A DNA stretch of 64,000 nt from Cytobacillus praedii (GCF_001439605.1 NZ_LMBX01000018.1:1-64000); one strand, 5' to 3'; counted from the first letter of the stretch, positions 49,379 through 59,335 are shown. Numbers and translations: made by a program. The notes: a model not told the origin generated them from the sequence alone.

Positions 49379-50610
49379 TAAAGCGCATTTGGAATGTGAT
49401 GTATCTACTAATAATCGAAATTATTTTTGGGGCATTTCTTTTCTTTCCCTTTTATGCTTTTAATGAAAAAAAGGTTTCACTGTTTTTCTATTTTATATTC
49501 ATGATCACAAGCTGCCTCATTTTTACCTTTTTGCTGGAAAAGTATAAAGAGAAGGGAAAACTAATATTTTTGGTGCTTTTGTTACCTGCTATGTTAATCG
49601 TGTGGCATAGCATAGGGTTTCCAATTATTTTTAGCCTCTTTATAAGTTTCCTGGTGTTTTGGCGAACAATTTCACATGTGAATGAACAGGATAAACAAAA
49701 TCAAGGAAAATGGTTATTATCTTCAATTCTTCTTGGGATCTTTATTCTTTTCATTGGAGCTGCCACCTCTCCGGCTAACATCGCTACAATTAGTGGATTA
49801 ATGATCACACAAGTCCTATTTATTATCATCGGTGGATTTCTAAGGCGCTGGCTTGATTTAGATACGAAGACAACTAATAAAAAGCAATTTTTACTCCCAT
49901 TTTTATCGATTATCTTGATCATAGGAACCGCAGGATTGCTAATAACTGTTGGGAGAACTTTCTTTAAGGCACTATTTTTTTCAGTGCTAAATCTAGGGGT
50001 TTTTTTCATTACTTTCTTGACAAAGCCTTTTTTTTACTGGGCGGAATCACAGGATTGGTCAAAAAAGATTGCTGAGATGCTAGATAGCAAAGATCAAGGA
50101 GGATCTGAAGAAACAGCTATTATTATGGATGATCTAGGACAGAATGCTTTTCTAGATCCAACAGTTCTTGCAGTCATTCTTTTTATAGCTATCTTACTTT
50201 TCTTCTTTCTATATATTTATAAAAAGAAGAGAAAGGATATGAGCGAGGGGGAAGTGTGGCCTGCTGCTGCATTTTTTACTGAGAGTTCTTTTTTGAAAGA
50301 AGAGACAGGTATTTTTCGAAGGAGAAAGAAAATCCCGCCTTCAGATCCAATTCGAAAAGAAATATTTGATCTTGAGCGTTTTGCCAAAAAGATGAATTTA
50401 GGAAGGCGATCATTTGAAACACTGCCTGAATGGATGCATCGAATTGAGATGATTGATTCAGGTGATATCATTTCCGTTTATGAAAAAGTGAGGTATGGCG
50501 GTTTTCGATATTCAAAGCAAGAAGAAATATATTTTCTCAAAAGGATCGAAGAGAAAAAACGTGAGTTAAAAGAAATGATGAAATCCTCCAAAAAATCTAA
50601 TCAATCTTAA
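49375..50610 (+). CDS. membrane protein of the MoxR-DUF58 operon (DUF4129-like C-terminus)
   Basis: Encodes 411 residues; overlaps the DUF58 stop (ATGA). About seven membrane helices in the first 230 residues, one more at about 262-282 (VLAVILFIAILLFFFLYIY), and a cytoplasmic tail with FETLPEWMHRIEMIDSGDII and YEKVRYGGFRYSKQEEIYFL, which is the DUF4129 pattern. In B. subtilis the third gene, yebA, has a transglutaminase domain; that domain is missing here between the helices, so the protein is a shortened version. This may change what the complex acts on. Confidence 0.8.
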   Translation: MIKRIWNVMYLLIIEIIFGAFLFFPFYAFNEKKVSLFFYFIFMITSCLIFTFLLEKYKEKGKLIFLVLLLPAMLIVWHSIGFPIIFSLFISFLVFWRTISHVNEQDKQNQGKWLLSSILLGIFILFIGAATSPANIATISGLMITQVLFIIIGGFLRRWLDLDTKTTNKKQFLLPFLSIILIIGTAGLLITVGRTFFKALFFSVLNLGVFFITFLTKPFFYWAESQDWSKKIAEMLDSKDQGGSEETAIIMDDLGQNAFLDPTVLAVILFIAILLFFFLYIYKKKRKDMSEGEVWPAAAFFTESSFLKEETGIFRRRKKIPPSDPIRKEIFDLERFAKKMNLGRRSFETLPEWMHRIEMIDSGDIISVYEKVRYGGFRYSKQEEIYFLKRIEEKKRELKEMMKSSKKSNQS

Positions 50611-50734
50611 GAAGTGTATTACGACTGAGATTATTAATACATGAAATAACAAACATTGGAAAAAATAAAATATAAGTATGGGTACATGTGAATATACAAA
50701 TATCCGTAATGAAGAAAAGGAGTTTGATCGAAAA

Positions 50735-51001
50735 ATGGTTGAAAAACAATTTACAGTAACAGCAGATACTGGTATTCATGCTCGTCCAGCTACATTATTA
50801 GTTCAGGCAGCAAGTAAGTTTAATGCGGATATACAATTAGAATATAAAGGGAAAACAGTGAATTTAAAATCAATAATGGGAGTCATGTCTCTCGGTATCA
50901 GTCAAGGTGGAGAAATCAAGATTTCTGCAGATGGCAATGATGAGCAGGAGGCGATTGCCAGCTTAGAAGAAACACTGAATAAAGAAGGTTTGGCTGAATA
51001 A
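50735..51001 (+). CDS. ptsH: HPr, phosphocarrier protein of the PTS
   Basis: Encodes 88 residues. AAAAGGAG with an 11-nt gap precedes ATG 50735; the frame runs further up but the length 88 and the N-terminus [19 protein letters not shown] agree with HPr. His15 (phosphate from enzyme I) and Ser46 (in LKSIMGVMS, target of HPr kinase) are both present, so it can work in transport and in CcpA-dependent catabolite control. It overlaps ptsI by 1 nt. ptsG, which precedes it in B. subtilis, is absent here. Confidence 0.96.
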   Translation: MVEKQFTVTADTGIHARPATLLVQAASKFNADIQLEYKGKTVNLKSIMGVMSLGISQGGEIKISADGNDEQEAIASLEETLNKEGLAE

Positions 51002-52707
51002 TGAGTTTCTTGAATGGGATAGCTGCGTCAAGTGGGATAGCCATCGCAAAGGCCTATCGATTAGTCGAACCTGATCTGTCTTTTGAGAAAAAAACAATAA
51101 AAGATTCTATGGAGGAAATTGCACGCTTGCATACAGCGCTTGCAGCTTCTAAAAGTGAATTGGAAGTTATTCGCGACAATGCACTAAAAAAACTAGGTGA
51201 AGATAAAGCTGCAATCTTTGATGCACATTTACTCGTTTTGAGTGATCCAGAGCTTATCCATCCGATTGAAAACACGATGAAAAATGAGCTAGTAAATGCA
51301 GAGTATGCGTTAAAAGAAACCGCAGATATGTTTGTGAAAATGTTTGAACAAATGGAAAATGAATATATGAAGGAACGTGCTGCAGACATTCGCGATGTAA
51401 CAAAGAGAGTGCTTTCTCATTTACTTGGTGTGCAAATGGCGAATCCTAGTTTGATTGCAGAAGAGGTAATCATCATTGCCGAAGATCTAACCCCTTCTGA
51501 CACAGCACAGTTAAATAGACAATTTGTTAAAGGATTTGCAACTGATATTGGTGGAAGAACTTCTCATTCTGCAATTATGGCCCGTTCTTTAGAAATCCCA
51601 GCAGTAGTCGGTACGAAGGATTCTACTGAAGTCATTCAAAATGGGGACTTGCTTATTGTGGATGGGGTAAGAGGGCTTGTTCATATTAATCCAACACCTG
51701 AAGTGGTTGCCAAATATGAAGAAGAATTAAATAGTCATGAGATTCAGAAGTTAGAGTGGGCAAAGCTTGTAAATGAAAAAACGTTCACGGCTGATCAATT
51801 CTTTGTTGAGCTTGCAGCCAATATTGGAACACCTGATGACCTTGAAGGTGTAATCAATAATGGCGGGGAGGGAATCGGTCTATATCGAACTGAATTTTTA
51901 TATATGGGCAGAAGTCAGCTGCCAACGGAAGAAGAACAGTTTGAGTCGTATAAGACAGTTTTAGAAGGTATGTCAGGAAAACCGGTGATTGTACGAACAC
52001 TCGATATCGGCGGAGATAAGAAATTACCTTACTTAAGTCTGCCTGAAGAACTTAATCCGTTTTTAGGTTTTCGTGCTATTCGCTTATGTTTGGAGCAGCA
52101 GGACATGTTTCGTACCCAATTGCGAGCATTGCTTCGAGCAAGCTCATATGGCAATTTGAAAATTATGTTCCCAATGATTGCAACTCTTGACGAATTTCGC
52201 CAAGCTAAGTCCATTTTAGAAGATGAGAAGCAGAAGTTAGTAAGTAAAGGAGAAAAGGTTGGGGAAAAAATCGAGGTTGGCATAATGGTAGAAATTCCGT
52301 CTACAGCTGTTTTAGCTGACCAATTTGCAAAGGAAGTTGACTTTTTTAGCATTGGAACGAATGATTTAATTCAATATACAATGGCTGCAGACCGAATGAA
52401 TGAAAGGGTCTCCTATTTATATCAACCGTATAACCCGGCAATATTGCGATTAATTAAAATGGTTATTGATGCAGCTCATAAGGAAGGAAAATGGGCTGGC
52501 ATGTGCGGGGAAATGGCTGGTGATGAAATCGCTATCCCATTGTTATTGGGACTCGGACTAGACGAGTTTTCAATGAGTGCTACGTCAATATTAAAGGCAC
52601 GCTCACAATTACGGACTTTAAATAAAAAAGAGATGGAAAAGCTTGCAGCAGAAGCTTTAAAAATGGGAACGGCTGAAGAGGTTGTACATGCGGTAAAAAA
52701 AATTTAA
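51001..52707 (+). CDS. ptsI: Enzyme I of the PTS
   Basis: Encodes 568 residues, the normal length. The phosphohistidine is in [20 protein letters not shown] (His near 189). The PEP-binding barrel has [30 protein letters not shown] and the active-site Cys in [13 protein letters not shown]. It moves phosphate from PEP to HPr. Translation is coupled to ptsH through TAATG. Confidence 0.96.
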   Translation: MSFLNGIAASSGIAIAKAYRLVEPDLSFEKKTIKDSMEEIARLHTALAASKSELEVIRDNALKKLGEDKAAIFDAHLLVLSDPELIHPIENTMKNELVNAEYALKETADMFVKMFEQMENEYMKERAADIRDVTKRVLSHLLGVQMANPSLIAEEVIIIAEDLTPSDTAQLNRQFVKGFATDIGGRTSHSAIMARSLEIPAVVGTKDSTEVIQNGDLLIVDGVRGLVHINPTPEVVAKYEEELNSHEIQKLEWAKLVNEKTFTADQFFVELAANIGTPDDLEGVINNGGEGIGLYRTEFLYMGRSQLPTEEEQFESYKTVLEGMSGKPVIVRTLDIGGDKKLPYLSLPEELNPFLGFRAIRLCLEQQDMFRTQLRALLRASSYGNLKIMFPMIATLDEFRQAKSILEDEKQKLVSKGEKVGEKIEVGIMVEIPSTAVLADQFAKEVDFFSIGTNDLIQYTMAADRMNERVSYLYQPYNPAILRLIKMVIDAAHKEGKWAGMCGEMAGDEIAIPLLLGLGLDEFSMSATSILKARSQLRTLNKKEMEKLAAEALKMGTAEEVVHAVKKI

Positions 52708-52809
52708 AATTTATTTATTATTAGGTTTAATAAATTAATTAATCGGGTATTGCTTAAATAAGCACTTATATTGAACATGTAAGCTGCTCAAACAATTTCC
52801 CCCTTTTTT

Positions 52810-52842
52810 AAACTGACTCAAAAAAGTCAGTTTATTTTTTTT
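52810..52842 (+). terminator. pts operon terminator
   Basis: AAACTGACT / AGTCAGTTT stem with a 6-nt A loop and a T-run. Confidence 0.88.
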
Positions 52843-52901
52843 GGACTTTCAGGTTTATCTGCCAACTGAAAAGGAAAAGGTAGGGAAAAGGAGGGCAATA
52901 T

Positions 52902-53366
52902 ATGAGCAGAAAAGCGGTCCGATATCTTCAAATGATCTTCATCATATTTTCGCTTGCCATTACTGGCTGTTCGGTTAACAGTCAGGACTCGATTGTTAAT
53001 AGTCATGCTGAAGCTTTTTTGACTAAAAATAATGAACTGCAATTTCGATTTAAGATTAATGAAAAGATTTTAAATGGAAAAGAAGTTTACAAAGTAAAAG
53101 TTTCAATTCATAATGACAGACTTGCTTCAGCATTAGGCATGAGTGAAATCGTGTATGGAGCTAGTGCAAACTTAAAGGGTGAGTACATAGAAGCCGATAA
53201 TAAAAATAATTATATTTTTATGAACCCTATTCCTTTAATAAAGGATTTGCATGTTTATGAAATTGAAGAGATGATAATCAGTAAGGATGCGGTATCAGTT
53301 GAAGTATATAATGATGAAGAAGTTTTCGCAAAAGCGTTCTTAACCAATTTCTCTTCACAGTTGTAG
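52902..53366 (+). CDS. lipoprotein, 154 aa
   Basis: GGAGGG lies 7 nt before the ATG. Signal VRYLQMIFIIFSLAITGCSV with lipobox ITGC (Cys near 23). The mature part of 130 residues is beta-rich: NNELQFRFKINEKILNGKEV, VSIHNDRLASALGMSEIVYG and YIFMNPIPLIKDLHVYEIEE. No family was recognised. It is monocistronic and ends at a strong terminator. Confidence 0.75.
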   Translation: MSRKAVRYLQMIFIIFSLAITGCSVNSQDSIVNSHAEAFLTKNNELQFRFKINEKILNGKEVYKVKVSIHNDRLASALGMSEIVYGASANLKGEYIEADNKNNYIFMNPIPLIKDLHVYEIEEMIISKDAVSVEVYNDEEVFAKAFLTNFSSQL

Positions 53367-53418
53367 TGTTTAATTCAATTTTTAAGGAAATACTAAAGAA
53401 GCGCATGAAATATGGAGA

Positions 53419-53450
53419 AGGACTAGGCATCTTGCCTAGTCCTCTTTTTT
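53419..53450 (+). terminator. rho-independent terminator
   Basis: AGGACTAGGCA / TGCCTAGTCCT perfect 11-bp stem with TCT loop and T-run. Confidence 0.93.
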
Positions 53451-53562
53451 GTAGGAGCGATCAAACGGTTTGATTTATAAAAATGTAAAACAGTGCTAAT
53501 ATTGAAGTGAAAGTTCAGATATTTACAGCGGAAGTCGATTGGACGAAAAAGGGGGATCAATC

Positions 53563-54441
53563 ATGTTACATAATAAAGATACAATTATTGGTTTTATTGG
53601 CACAGGGGTAATGGGAAAGAGTATGGCTGGGCACCTGCTTAATGCGGGATATCCGTTAGTTGTATATTCACGCACGAAAGAAAAAGCAGAGGATTTGATT
53701 GGTAAAGGGGCGAAGTGGGCAGCATCGCCAAAAGAAGTGGCTGAAATAGCCAATATTATTATTACAATTGTTGGGTATCCTGCTGATGTAGAAGAAGTTT
53801 ATTTAGGGGAAAATGGCATTATCCCTAATGGCAAGGAAAATACTTATATTATTGATATGACGACATCCACACCAACATTAGCGACTAAAATATATACGGA
53901 AGCGAAAAAGAAAGGGATATTCTCATTAGATGCTCCTGTTTCAGGCGGGGATATAGGTGCGAAAGAAGGAAAACTATCAATTATGGTTGGGGGAGAAGAA
54001 GAGGCATTTCTGGCAATGGAACCAATATTCAAACACTTAGGAACAAATATCGTTTATCAAGGCAAAGCAGGATCGGGTCAACATACAAAAATGTGTAATC
54101 AAATTGCGATCGCTTCCAACATGCTTGGTGTTTGTGAGGCAATTGTATATGCGGAAAAAGCAGGGCTGAATCCTGAAACTGTTCTTAAAAGTATTTCAAC
54201 TGGTGCGGCTGGGAGCTGGTCCTTGTCGAATTTAGCACCGAGAATGATAGATGGGAATTTTGCCCCAGGCTTTTATATTAAACATTTTATTAAAGATATG
54301 AATATTGCTTTACAAGAAGCTGATGCAATGGGCATGGAAACACCTGGACTTGCTCTAGCGAAAAAAATGTACTCAGAGCTTGCTGAAATAGGAGAGGAAA
54401 ATAGCGGAACACAGGCATTGTATAAATATTGGGATCGATAA
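53563..54441 (+). CDS. ykwC: NAD(P)-dependent beta-hydroxyacid dehydrogenase (YkwC-like)
   Basis: Encodes 292 residues from ATG 53563 (AAAGGGGG 8 nt before). Rossmann motif IGFIGTGVMGKSMAGHLLNA, the substrate motif DAPVSGGDIGAKEGKLSIMV, the catalytic Lys in GSGQHTKMCNQIAIASNM and the C-terminal GFYIKHFIKDMNIALQEA all fit the 3-hydroxyisobutyrate / tartronate-semialdehyde reductase family. The position between ptsHI and cheV equals that of B. subtilis ykwC. The true substrate is unknown. Confidence 0.88.
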   Translation: MLHNKDTIIGFIGTGVMGKSMAGHLLNAGYPLVVYSRTKEKAEDLIGKGAKWAASPKEVAEIANIIITIVGYPADVEEVYLGENGIIPNGKENTYIIDMTTSTPTLATKIYTEAKKKGIFSLDAPVSGGDIGAKEGKLSIMVGGEEEAFLAMEPIFKHLGTNIVYQGKAGSGQHTKMCNQIAIASNMLGVCEAIVYAEKAGLNPETVLKSISTGAAGSWSLSNLAPRMIDGNFAPGFYIKHFIKDMNIALQEADAMGMETPGLALAKKMYSELAEIGEENSGTQALYKYWDR

Positions 54442-54502
54442 TGAATAATCATCTCCCTATTCAACAATAATATATATGATTATTGGAAAAGGGGGATATA
54501 TG

Positions 54503-54682
54503 ATGGCAAAAAAGTCAAAAAAGGATGATCCGAAGCAAAAAAATAAAAAAGGCTTTGACTCAGCTGTACTTGATGCAGAATTCTCACATGAATTCGGAAG
54601 TGCAGCAGCAAATAAACTTCATAAAGAGAAAGCGAAGAAAGAAAAAGCCTCAAAAAATAATGGCAAATATGAGGGACAATAA
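54503..54682 (+). CDS. small hydrophilic protein, 59 aa
   Basis: GGGGG 7 nt before ATG 54503. The product is lysine-rich (AKKSKKDDPKQKNKKGFD, then AEFSHEFGSAAANKLHKEKA). The pattern and hydrophilicity are like small spore proteins of Bacillus, but the gene could not be tied to a named Ssp. A terminator follows immediately. Confidence 0.65.
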   Translation: MAKKSKKDDPKQKNKKGFDSAVLDAEFSHEFGSAAANKLHKEKAKKEKASKNNGKYEGQ

Positions 54683-54713
54683 AAGTGGTGAGCGAATAGC
54701 TCACCACTTTTAT
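54681..54713 (+). terminator. rho-independent terminator
   Basis: AAAAGTGGTGAGC / GCTCACCACTTTT perfect 13-bp stem; the left arm overlaps the stop codon. Confidence 0.93.
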
Positions 54714-54910
54714 TATTTGTTTTTTCATTGTGGATATAGGAAAAAGTATATATAGTAAAACTTAACACTTCCAATAAAATGGTATAATAGTAGTGTTAAT
54801 AAATTGGAAATGTTGAGTATAATAAAGGGAGCTATAAAGATAGTTAAAATGGTTCAGTCCTTTTCCATTCTTTATCAGCTAATTATATATTTGTTTTTGG
54901 AGGGTATGCA

Positions 54911-55438
54911 GTGGAAACAATCTTAGAAAAACAGCCATATGAAGAAAGAAAGGAGTACGGTGGGTTCTGGATCCGGTTTGCAGCTTATTTAATTGATTCA
55001 ATTATCGTTGGGATTCCTCTTGGTATTATTTCAGTCATTATTTATACGCTTTTTATTCTACCAACTGGTGCATTTGAATTGTATGCAGATCCCGCATATA
55101 TCAATCAAGATCTATCGGATGAACAGGCTTTATTATTTTTAGGATCATATCTTGGCGCAACTGTCGTTATAATCTTGCTTTGTTGGATTGTAGCTATTGC
55201 GTATTTTGCTGGTTTACATGCATCTAAATGGCAGGCGACTATCGGGAAAAAGCTTCTAGGTTTAAAAGTAACAGACCTGCATGGAAATCGAATCTCTTTT
55301 TGGAGATCCTTAGGCCGATATTTATCCCTTTCTTTTTTATCGGGGATTTTTTGTATCGGATTTATTATTGCTGCTTTTACAGAAAAGAAACAGTCTCTTC
55401 ACGATTTAATTGCAAGTACAATCGTATTAAAAAGATAA
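54911..55438 (+). CDS. RDD family membrane protein
   Basis: Encodes 175 residues from GTG 54911 with GGAGGG 6 nt upstream. RDD features: GGFWIRFAAYLIDSIIVGIP at the start of helix 1, helix 2 at VVIILLCWIVAIAYFAGL, and after it SKWQATIGKKLLGLKVTDLH then FWRSLGRYLSLSFL with the conserved Arg. The C-terminus KKQSLHDLIASTIVLKR is also typical. RDD proteins are small membrane proteins of unclear transport role; some act in sodium or compatible-solute export. Confidence 0.85.
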   Translation: METILEKQPYEERKEYGGFWIRFAAYLIDSIIVGIPLGIISVIIYTLFILPTGAFELYADPAYINQDLSDEQALLFLGSYLGATVVIILLCWIVAIAYFAGLHASKWQATIGKKLLGLKVTDLHGNRISFWRSLGRYLSLSFLSGIFCIGFIIAAFTEKKQSLHDLIASTIVLKR

Positions 55439-55467
55439 TTGGTTTGCTAAATTAATCCATTTGAACG

Positions 55468-55505
55468 TGCTGCGCTGATTATTATCGTGCAGCATTTTTA
55501 TTTTT
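55468..55505 (+). terminator. rho-independent terminator
   Basis: TGCTGC / GCAGCA stem with extended internal loop, then TTTTTATTTTT. Confidence 0.7.
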
Positions 55506-55625
55506 CTAGTAGGTTTAAGAGAAAACAAGCCTATATTCCTATAAAATTTTTTCATCAAAAATAATTATTCGTGATATAGTAATAGGTATAACTGACCATA
55601 TATACACAGGAAGGGCGAAATAGTA

Positions 55626-56531
55626 GTGGATTCTAAAAAAGGAATTTTATTAGAAAGCGGTACAAATGAATTAGAGATAGTTGAGTTTGGTATCGGGAAA
55701 AATAAGTTTGGTATTAATGTAATAAAGGTAAAAGAAATCATCAATCCTGTTTCTATTATTCAAGTGCCTCATGCACACAAAAATGTTGAGGGAATTATTG
55801 AACTGCGTGGGGAAGTACTTCCTGTAGTCGATGTAGCTAATGCGTTAGGGTTCCCTCCATCAGAAAGTCCTGAGCAAGATAAGTTTATTGTAGCGGAGTT
55901 TAACAAGCAAAAAATTGTTTTTCATGTGCACAGTGTTACCCAAATCCATCGTATTTCATGGGGACAAATTGAAAAACCGTCTGAAATGTATCAAGGTCCT
56001 GATAGCCAAATAATAGGTGTCATTAAGCTAAACGGTGAAATGATCCTTCTCCTTGACTTTGAAAAAATTGTTGTGGAAATTAATCCGGAAACAGGCATTA
56101 ATGTTCAGCAAGTTAAAAAGTTAGGAAAACGTGAAAGATCAAATAAGCGGCTTGTGGTCGCAGAAGATTCTCCTTTGCTGCGAAAATTATTGCACGATAC
56201 ATTGATGGAAGCTGGTTTTCAATATATTGAGTTTTTCGAGAATGGGCAGGATGCACTTCATTATTTAGAAAGTCTTGTACAATCTGGAAAGAATATTACT
56301 GATGAAGTACAATTGCTTATTACAGATATTGAAATGCCGCAAATGGATGGTCACCATTTAACAAAACGAATCAAGGATAATTCTTCATTATCTAAGATTC
56401 CGGTCATTATATTTTCATCCTTAATTACAGATGATCTTCGTCATAAAGGCCAAATGGTTGGAGCTGATGCGCAAGTCAGCAAGCCTGAAATTGCTGAGCT
56501 TGTATTACTAATTGATCAAATCGCCCTTTAA
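55626..56531 (+). CDS. cheV: CheV, CheW-response regulator chemotaxis protein
   Basis: Encodes 301 residues from a GTG start. The CheW domain (residues 15-155) includes FGINVIKVKEIINPVSIIQV and GIIELRGEVLPVVDVANALG. The receiver domain (about 175-300) includes VVAEDSPLLRKLL with the acidic pocket, phosphorylated Asp in LLITDIEMPQMDG and Lys in SKPE. CheV couples receptors to CheA and takes part in adaptation. Gene order cheV-ykyB-ykuC is as in B. subtilis. Confidence 0.95.
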   Translation: MDSKKGILLESGTNELEIVEFGIGKNKFGINVIKVKEIINPVSIIQVPHAHKNVEGIIELRGEVLPVVDVANALGFPPSESPEQDKFIVAEFNKQKIVFHVHSVTQIHRISWGQIEKPSEMYQGPDSQIIGVIKLNGEMILLLDFEKIVVEINPETGINVQQVKKLGKRERSNKRLVVAEDSPLLRKLLHDTLMEAGFQYIEFFENGQDALHYLESLVQSGKNITDEVQLLITDIEMPQMDGHHLTKRIKDNSSLSKIPVIIFSSLITDDLRHKGQMVGADAQVSKPEIAELVLLIDQIAL

Positions 56532-56540
56532 AATACAAAT

Positions 56541-56584
56541 GAAAAATGCTAGGAAAAGTGTTATCGCTTATCCTAGCATTTTTT
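56541..56584. terminator. terminator between cheV and ykyB
   Basis: AATGCTAGGA / TCCTAGCATT stem with A-run before and T-run after, usable by both convergent genes. Confidence 0.9.
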
Positions 56585-56591
56585 ACTTTAT

Positions 56592-57059
56592 TTAGAAATA
56601 GCTTTCTCCAAGTTTTTTGAAAACAGGTTTCTCATATGGCTTTTTATTGCTATTATGGAAATCATTATTTTCTTTAAGGCCGGTGTAGGTCATCAATAAT
56701 TTTTTTCCTTGGGTTAAGGATATAGAGGACCTTGGATTTCTTACATATTCATTTAACTTTCCTAAATGCGGCAGTTTTTCAAAGTCTATTTTTGTAGGGG
56801 GTAAATGAAAGGAATAATTCCCACATTCAACAAGGACATCTGATTGCTGCTGGCTATATTTTGGGTTACTAGAAAAATGGAGACCAATCTTTTGGGCTTT
56901 ACCTTCTCTAATTAGCTTCAATAATGCCTCTTGTTTTAGTTTGTACAAAAATTTTGGATTTGGTGCCGTTTTTGCATGGCGGTTAACGGTGAAGATTGCT
57001 TGAGAGAGGTTTTCTACCGTTGGGCGCAGATGGGGGTGTTCATTGTTATCGGCTTTCAA
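56592..57059 (-). CDS. ykyB: YkyB family protein
   Basis: Encodes 155 residues. The blocks PTVENLSQAIFTVNRHAKTA, PNPKFLYKLKQEALLKLI, KIGLHFSSNPKYSQQQSDVL and FHLPPTKIDFEKLPHLGKLN are the YkyB signature. The family is limited to Bacillaceae and relatives and has no known function. It is in the expected place between cheV and ykuC. Confidence 0.9.
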   Translation of the reverse strand: MKADNNEHPHLRPTVENLSQAIFTVNRHAKTAPNPKFLYKLKQEALLKLIREGKAQKIGLHFSSNPKYSQQQSDVLVECGNYSFHLPPTKIDFEKLPHLGKLNEYVRNPRSSISLTQGKKLLMTYTGLKENNDFHNSNKKPYEKPVFKKLGESYF

Positions 57060-57143
57060 TATGAATAGCTCCTTTCCGGAAATTACAGGGGTATAACTTA
57101 TTATACCCCTATTTACCTAGTAATGAAAATAGTAAAAGTAAGT

Positions 57144-58421
57144 TTAACCAGATATTTTCTTTACAGATGCAGAAGGTTTTTCAATGGATGGGTTCCTTAT
57201 TTTCCTAAATAAAAATAGGAAAACCAAACTTCCTAATAAACATGTTGCCGTACCTGCTCCAATCATGACAGCTGCAACACTTAGCAATTTTGCAAGCAAT
57301 GCACCTACTGCAGGTGCAATTAGCATGGAAGTAGTCTGGATGGACATGGCTGCAGCAGAGACTCTTCCCATCATTTGTTTTGGTGTTTCGGATTGTAATA
57401 CATAGCCATAAGGAACGGCTTCTCCTGAAGCAAGCAATCCTAGCAGAAATGCGCCAAACACCCACAAGAACAATGGCAAATCTAATACTCCCATGCTTCC
57501 AAAGCCAATTGCAATAATTAAGGTTCCACTAAAGACAGAGGTGCCAGACATTAGATGGATAGGCTTTTCCTTCCAATTAGTCCAGTACCCTAATAGTAAG
57601 GAGCCTGCGACGCTTCCAAGCCCTACACCGCTGATAAGCAATCCGAAGGTTCCTTCCGAAAAGCCTAAGTCTTGTGCAATAAATACAAATAGACCATCAT
57701 AAAGAAAGATGATGAAGAAGGCTACAGAAGAGAGAATGATAGAGACTTTTAATAACCGTGTTTGTGCAATATGTCTTATTCCTTCAGTCAAATCCGTCCA
57801 GTAGCTTCCCTTCTTTGTGTCTGCATCTAGTAATTGATCGGTTGTTTCATTCAGTTTCGGCATAGTTAATAAGAAGAGAATGGCAATGAAAAAGCCGATA
57901 GCTTCAAATATGAAAGGGCTTTTCACTCCGAATAATGCAATAATCCCTCCGCCAAGTGCTGGGCCGATAATTTTCATTGTATTAACAGATAATTGACTTA
58001 GAGTAACCGCTTCAGGAAGCTCGTCATCTGGCACAGTCATTCGAATGCTGCTTTGCCTAGCAGGATCGTAAAGTGCAGCAACGGTTCCTTTTAAGAATAC
58101 AAATGCCAAGAGAATATAAAGATTAGGTGAGAAAAAGAGACCGCCTACAAATAGAATTCTCAATAGCAAGCAGATAATCATAATCGGCTTTTTTGGCAAC
58201 CGATCAACAAAGACACTGGCAAAAGGACCAACGATCACCCATGGGAGACCAATAACTATAATTACTGAAGCAATCGCTGATGCATCAAGTCCCCAGTTGT
58301 AGGCAACGATTACCTGGATGGCAACGAAATCAAGCCAGTTTCCTAGATCTGAAAATACTTGTGCACCGAATAGTGAACGAAATGCACGAATTTTAAGTGG
58401 TTTAAACATTCCGGCTTTCAT
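57144..58421 (-). CDS. ykuC: MFS transporter, YkuC-like
   Basis: Encodes 425 residues with 12 membrane helices. The start RAFRSLFGAQVFSDLGNWLD and VDRLPKKPIMIICLLLRILF fit the MFS_3/enterobactin-exporter-like branch, as does LYDPARQSSIRMTVPDDELP. Position equals ykuC of B. subtilis. It lies 3 bp after a PadR-type regulator gene, so the two form an operon and the exporter is probably induced by a compound sensed by that regulator. Substrate unknown. Confidence 0.88.
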   Translation of the reverse strand: MKAGMFKPLKIRAFRSLFGAQVFSDLGNWLDFVAIQVIVAYNWGLDASAIASVIIVIGLPWVIVGPFASVFVDRLPKKPIMIICLLLRILFVGGLFFSPNLYILLAFVFLKGTVAALYDPARQSSIRMTVPDDELPEAVTLSQLSVNTMKIIGPALGGGIIALFGVKSPFIFEAIGFFIAILFLLTMPKLNETTDQLLDADTKKGSYWTDLTEGIRHIAQTRLLKVSIILSSVAFFIIFLYDGLFVFIAQDLGFSEGTFGLLISGVGLGSVAGSLLLGYWTNWKEKPIHLMSGTSVFSGTLIIAIGFGSMGVLDLPLFLWVFGAFLLGLLASGEAVPYGYVLQSETPKQMMGRVSAAAMSIQTTSMLIAPAVGALLAKLLSVAAVMIGAGTATCLLGSLVFLFLFRKIRNPSIEKPSASVKKISG

Positions 58422-58424
58422 ACA

Positions 58425-59033
58425 TCACTTCTCCTCATTTTCTTTTAGCGCCATTCGCCTTCTTTTTAAAATCTTGTCAGCATTTCCATTAAGATCCTGT
58501 CCCTCAGGCAAATCATTCGTCTTCAGTATGTGAGTAGCTTCCTCTATCCATTTGATTTCTGCCTCTAAGCGCATTTCTGCAAAACGAATAGCTAAAGCAC
58601 TGAATTTACTTACAAAGGAATACCCATTACTTGGCCACTCTTTAACAAATCTTAGGATATCCTCCGTTTCTTCTCTTCTTTTTTGTAAATGTCCAATTAA
58701 GATGGAGGAATCCATATCATCATGCCAAGTGGATAATTTCACGAACAGCTCATCTTTTACTACTGGATATGCAGGAGACATCCGCTGCCAATTTTCTAAT
58801 TCCTCCCAGCCTTTGGGAGTCAGTTCGTATAATTTCTTTCTTCTTCCTTCCGCCTCTTGTTCAAGGGTATAGATAAATCCTTCTTCTTCTAGCTTTTTTA
58901 ATTTTGGATAAATACTGCCGTAGCTCATGCCCCAATAAAGGCTAGCTGCTTTGTGTTCGAATTCTGCTTTAATATCATACCCTGTACTCGGCCAATAACT
59001 TAAAACTGCTAGCAGTGTGTGTTCAACAGACAA
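58425..59033 (-). CDS. PadR family regulator
   Basis: Encodes 202 residues. N-terminal winged helix: LLAVLSYWPSTGYDIKAEFE, SYGSIYPKLKKLEEEGFIY and RRKKLYELTPKGWEELENW; C-terminal Vir_C helical dimer domain (KSTW-type WHDDMDSSILIGHLQKRREE). PadR proteins of this long type bind small molecules and repress nearby exporter genes. B. subtilis lacks a regulator directly at this place, so it is a local addition before ykuC. An operator-like palindrome stands 30 bp upstream. Confidence 0.9.
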   Translation of the reverse strand: MSVEHTLLAVLSYWPSTGYDIKAEFEHKAASLYWGMSYGSIYPKLKKLEEEGFIYTLEQEAEGRRKKLYELTPKGWEELENWQRMSPAYPVVKDELFVKLSTWHDDMDSSILIGHLQKRREETEDILRFVKEWPSNGYSFVSKFSALAIRFAEMRLEAEIKWIEEATHILKTNDLPEGQDLNGNADKILKRRRMALKENEEK

Positions 59034-59062
59034 GATAATTGTTCCTCCTTATATATCGGATT

Positions 59063-59083
59063 GATATAACAATTTGATATATC
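59063..59083. promoter_or_regulatory. palindromic operator candidate of the PadR-ykuC operon
   Basis: GATATA-N9-TATATC, a perfect 6-9-6 palindrome within a longer AT-rich repeat (ATATATC, GATATAAC, GATATATC), 30 bp before the PadR start. Likely autoregulation site. Confidence 0.6.
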
Positions 59084-59335
59084 GTAATGATACATTAAAC
59101 AAAAGGGGAAATCAACCAAAAATGGAGTGTTGTATAAGAAAACCATTGTATTTAAAAGTAGCAATTTTAGAAACAGTCGATGTGTTTTTTGTCGTTTTAT
59201 ATTATAATAAGGAAAATGTACAAGAATTTTGTAATAATAGTGAATTATTTGTCTGTGACAAATAATGTTATCAGCTAAGATTTACATAGATACATTCCAA
59301 TAATTTTGGGAATGAAGTCAATAAGGATGATTTTG

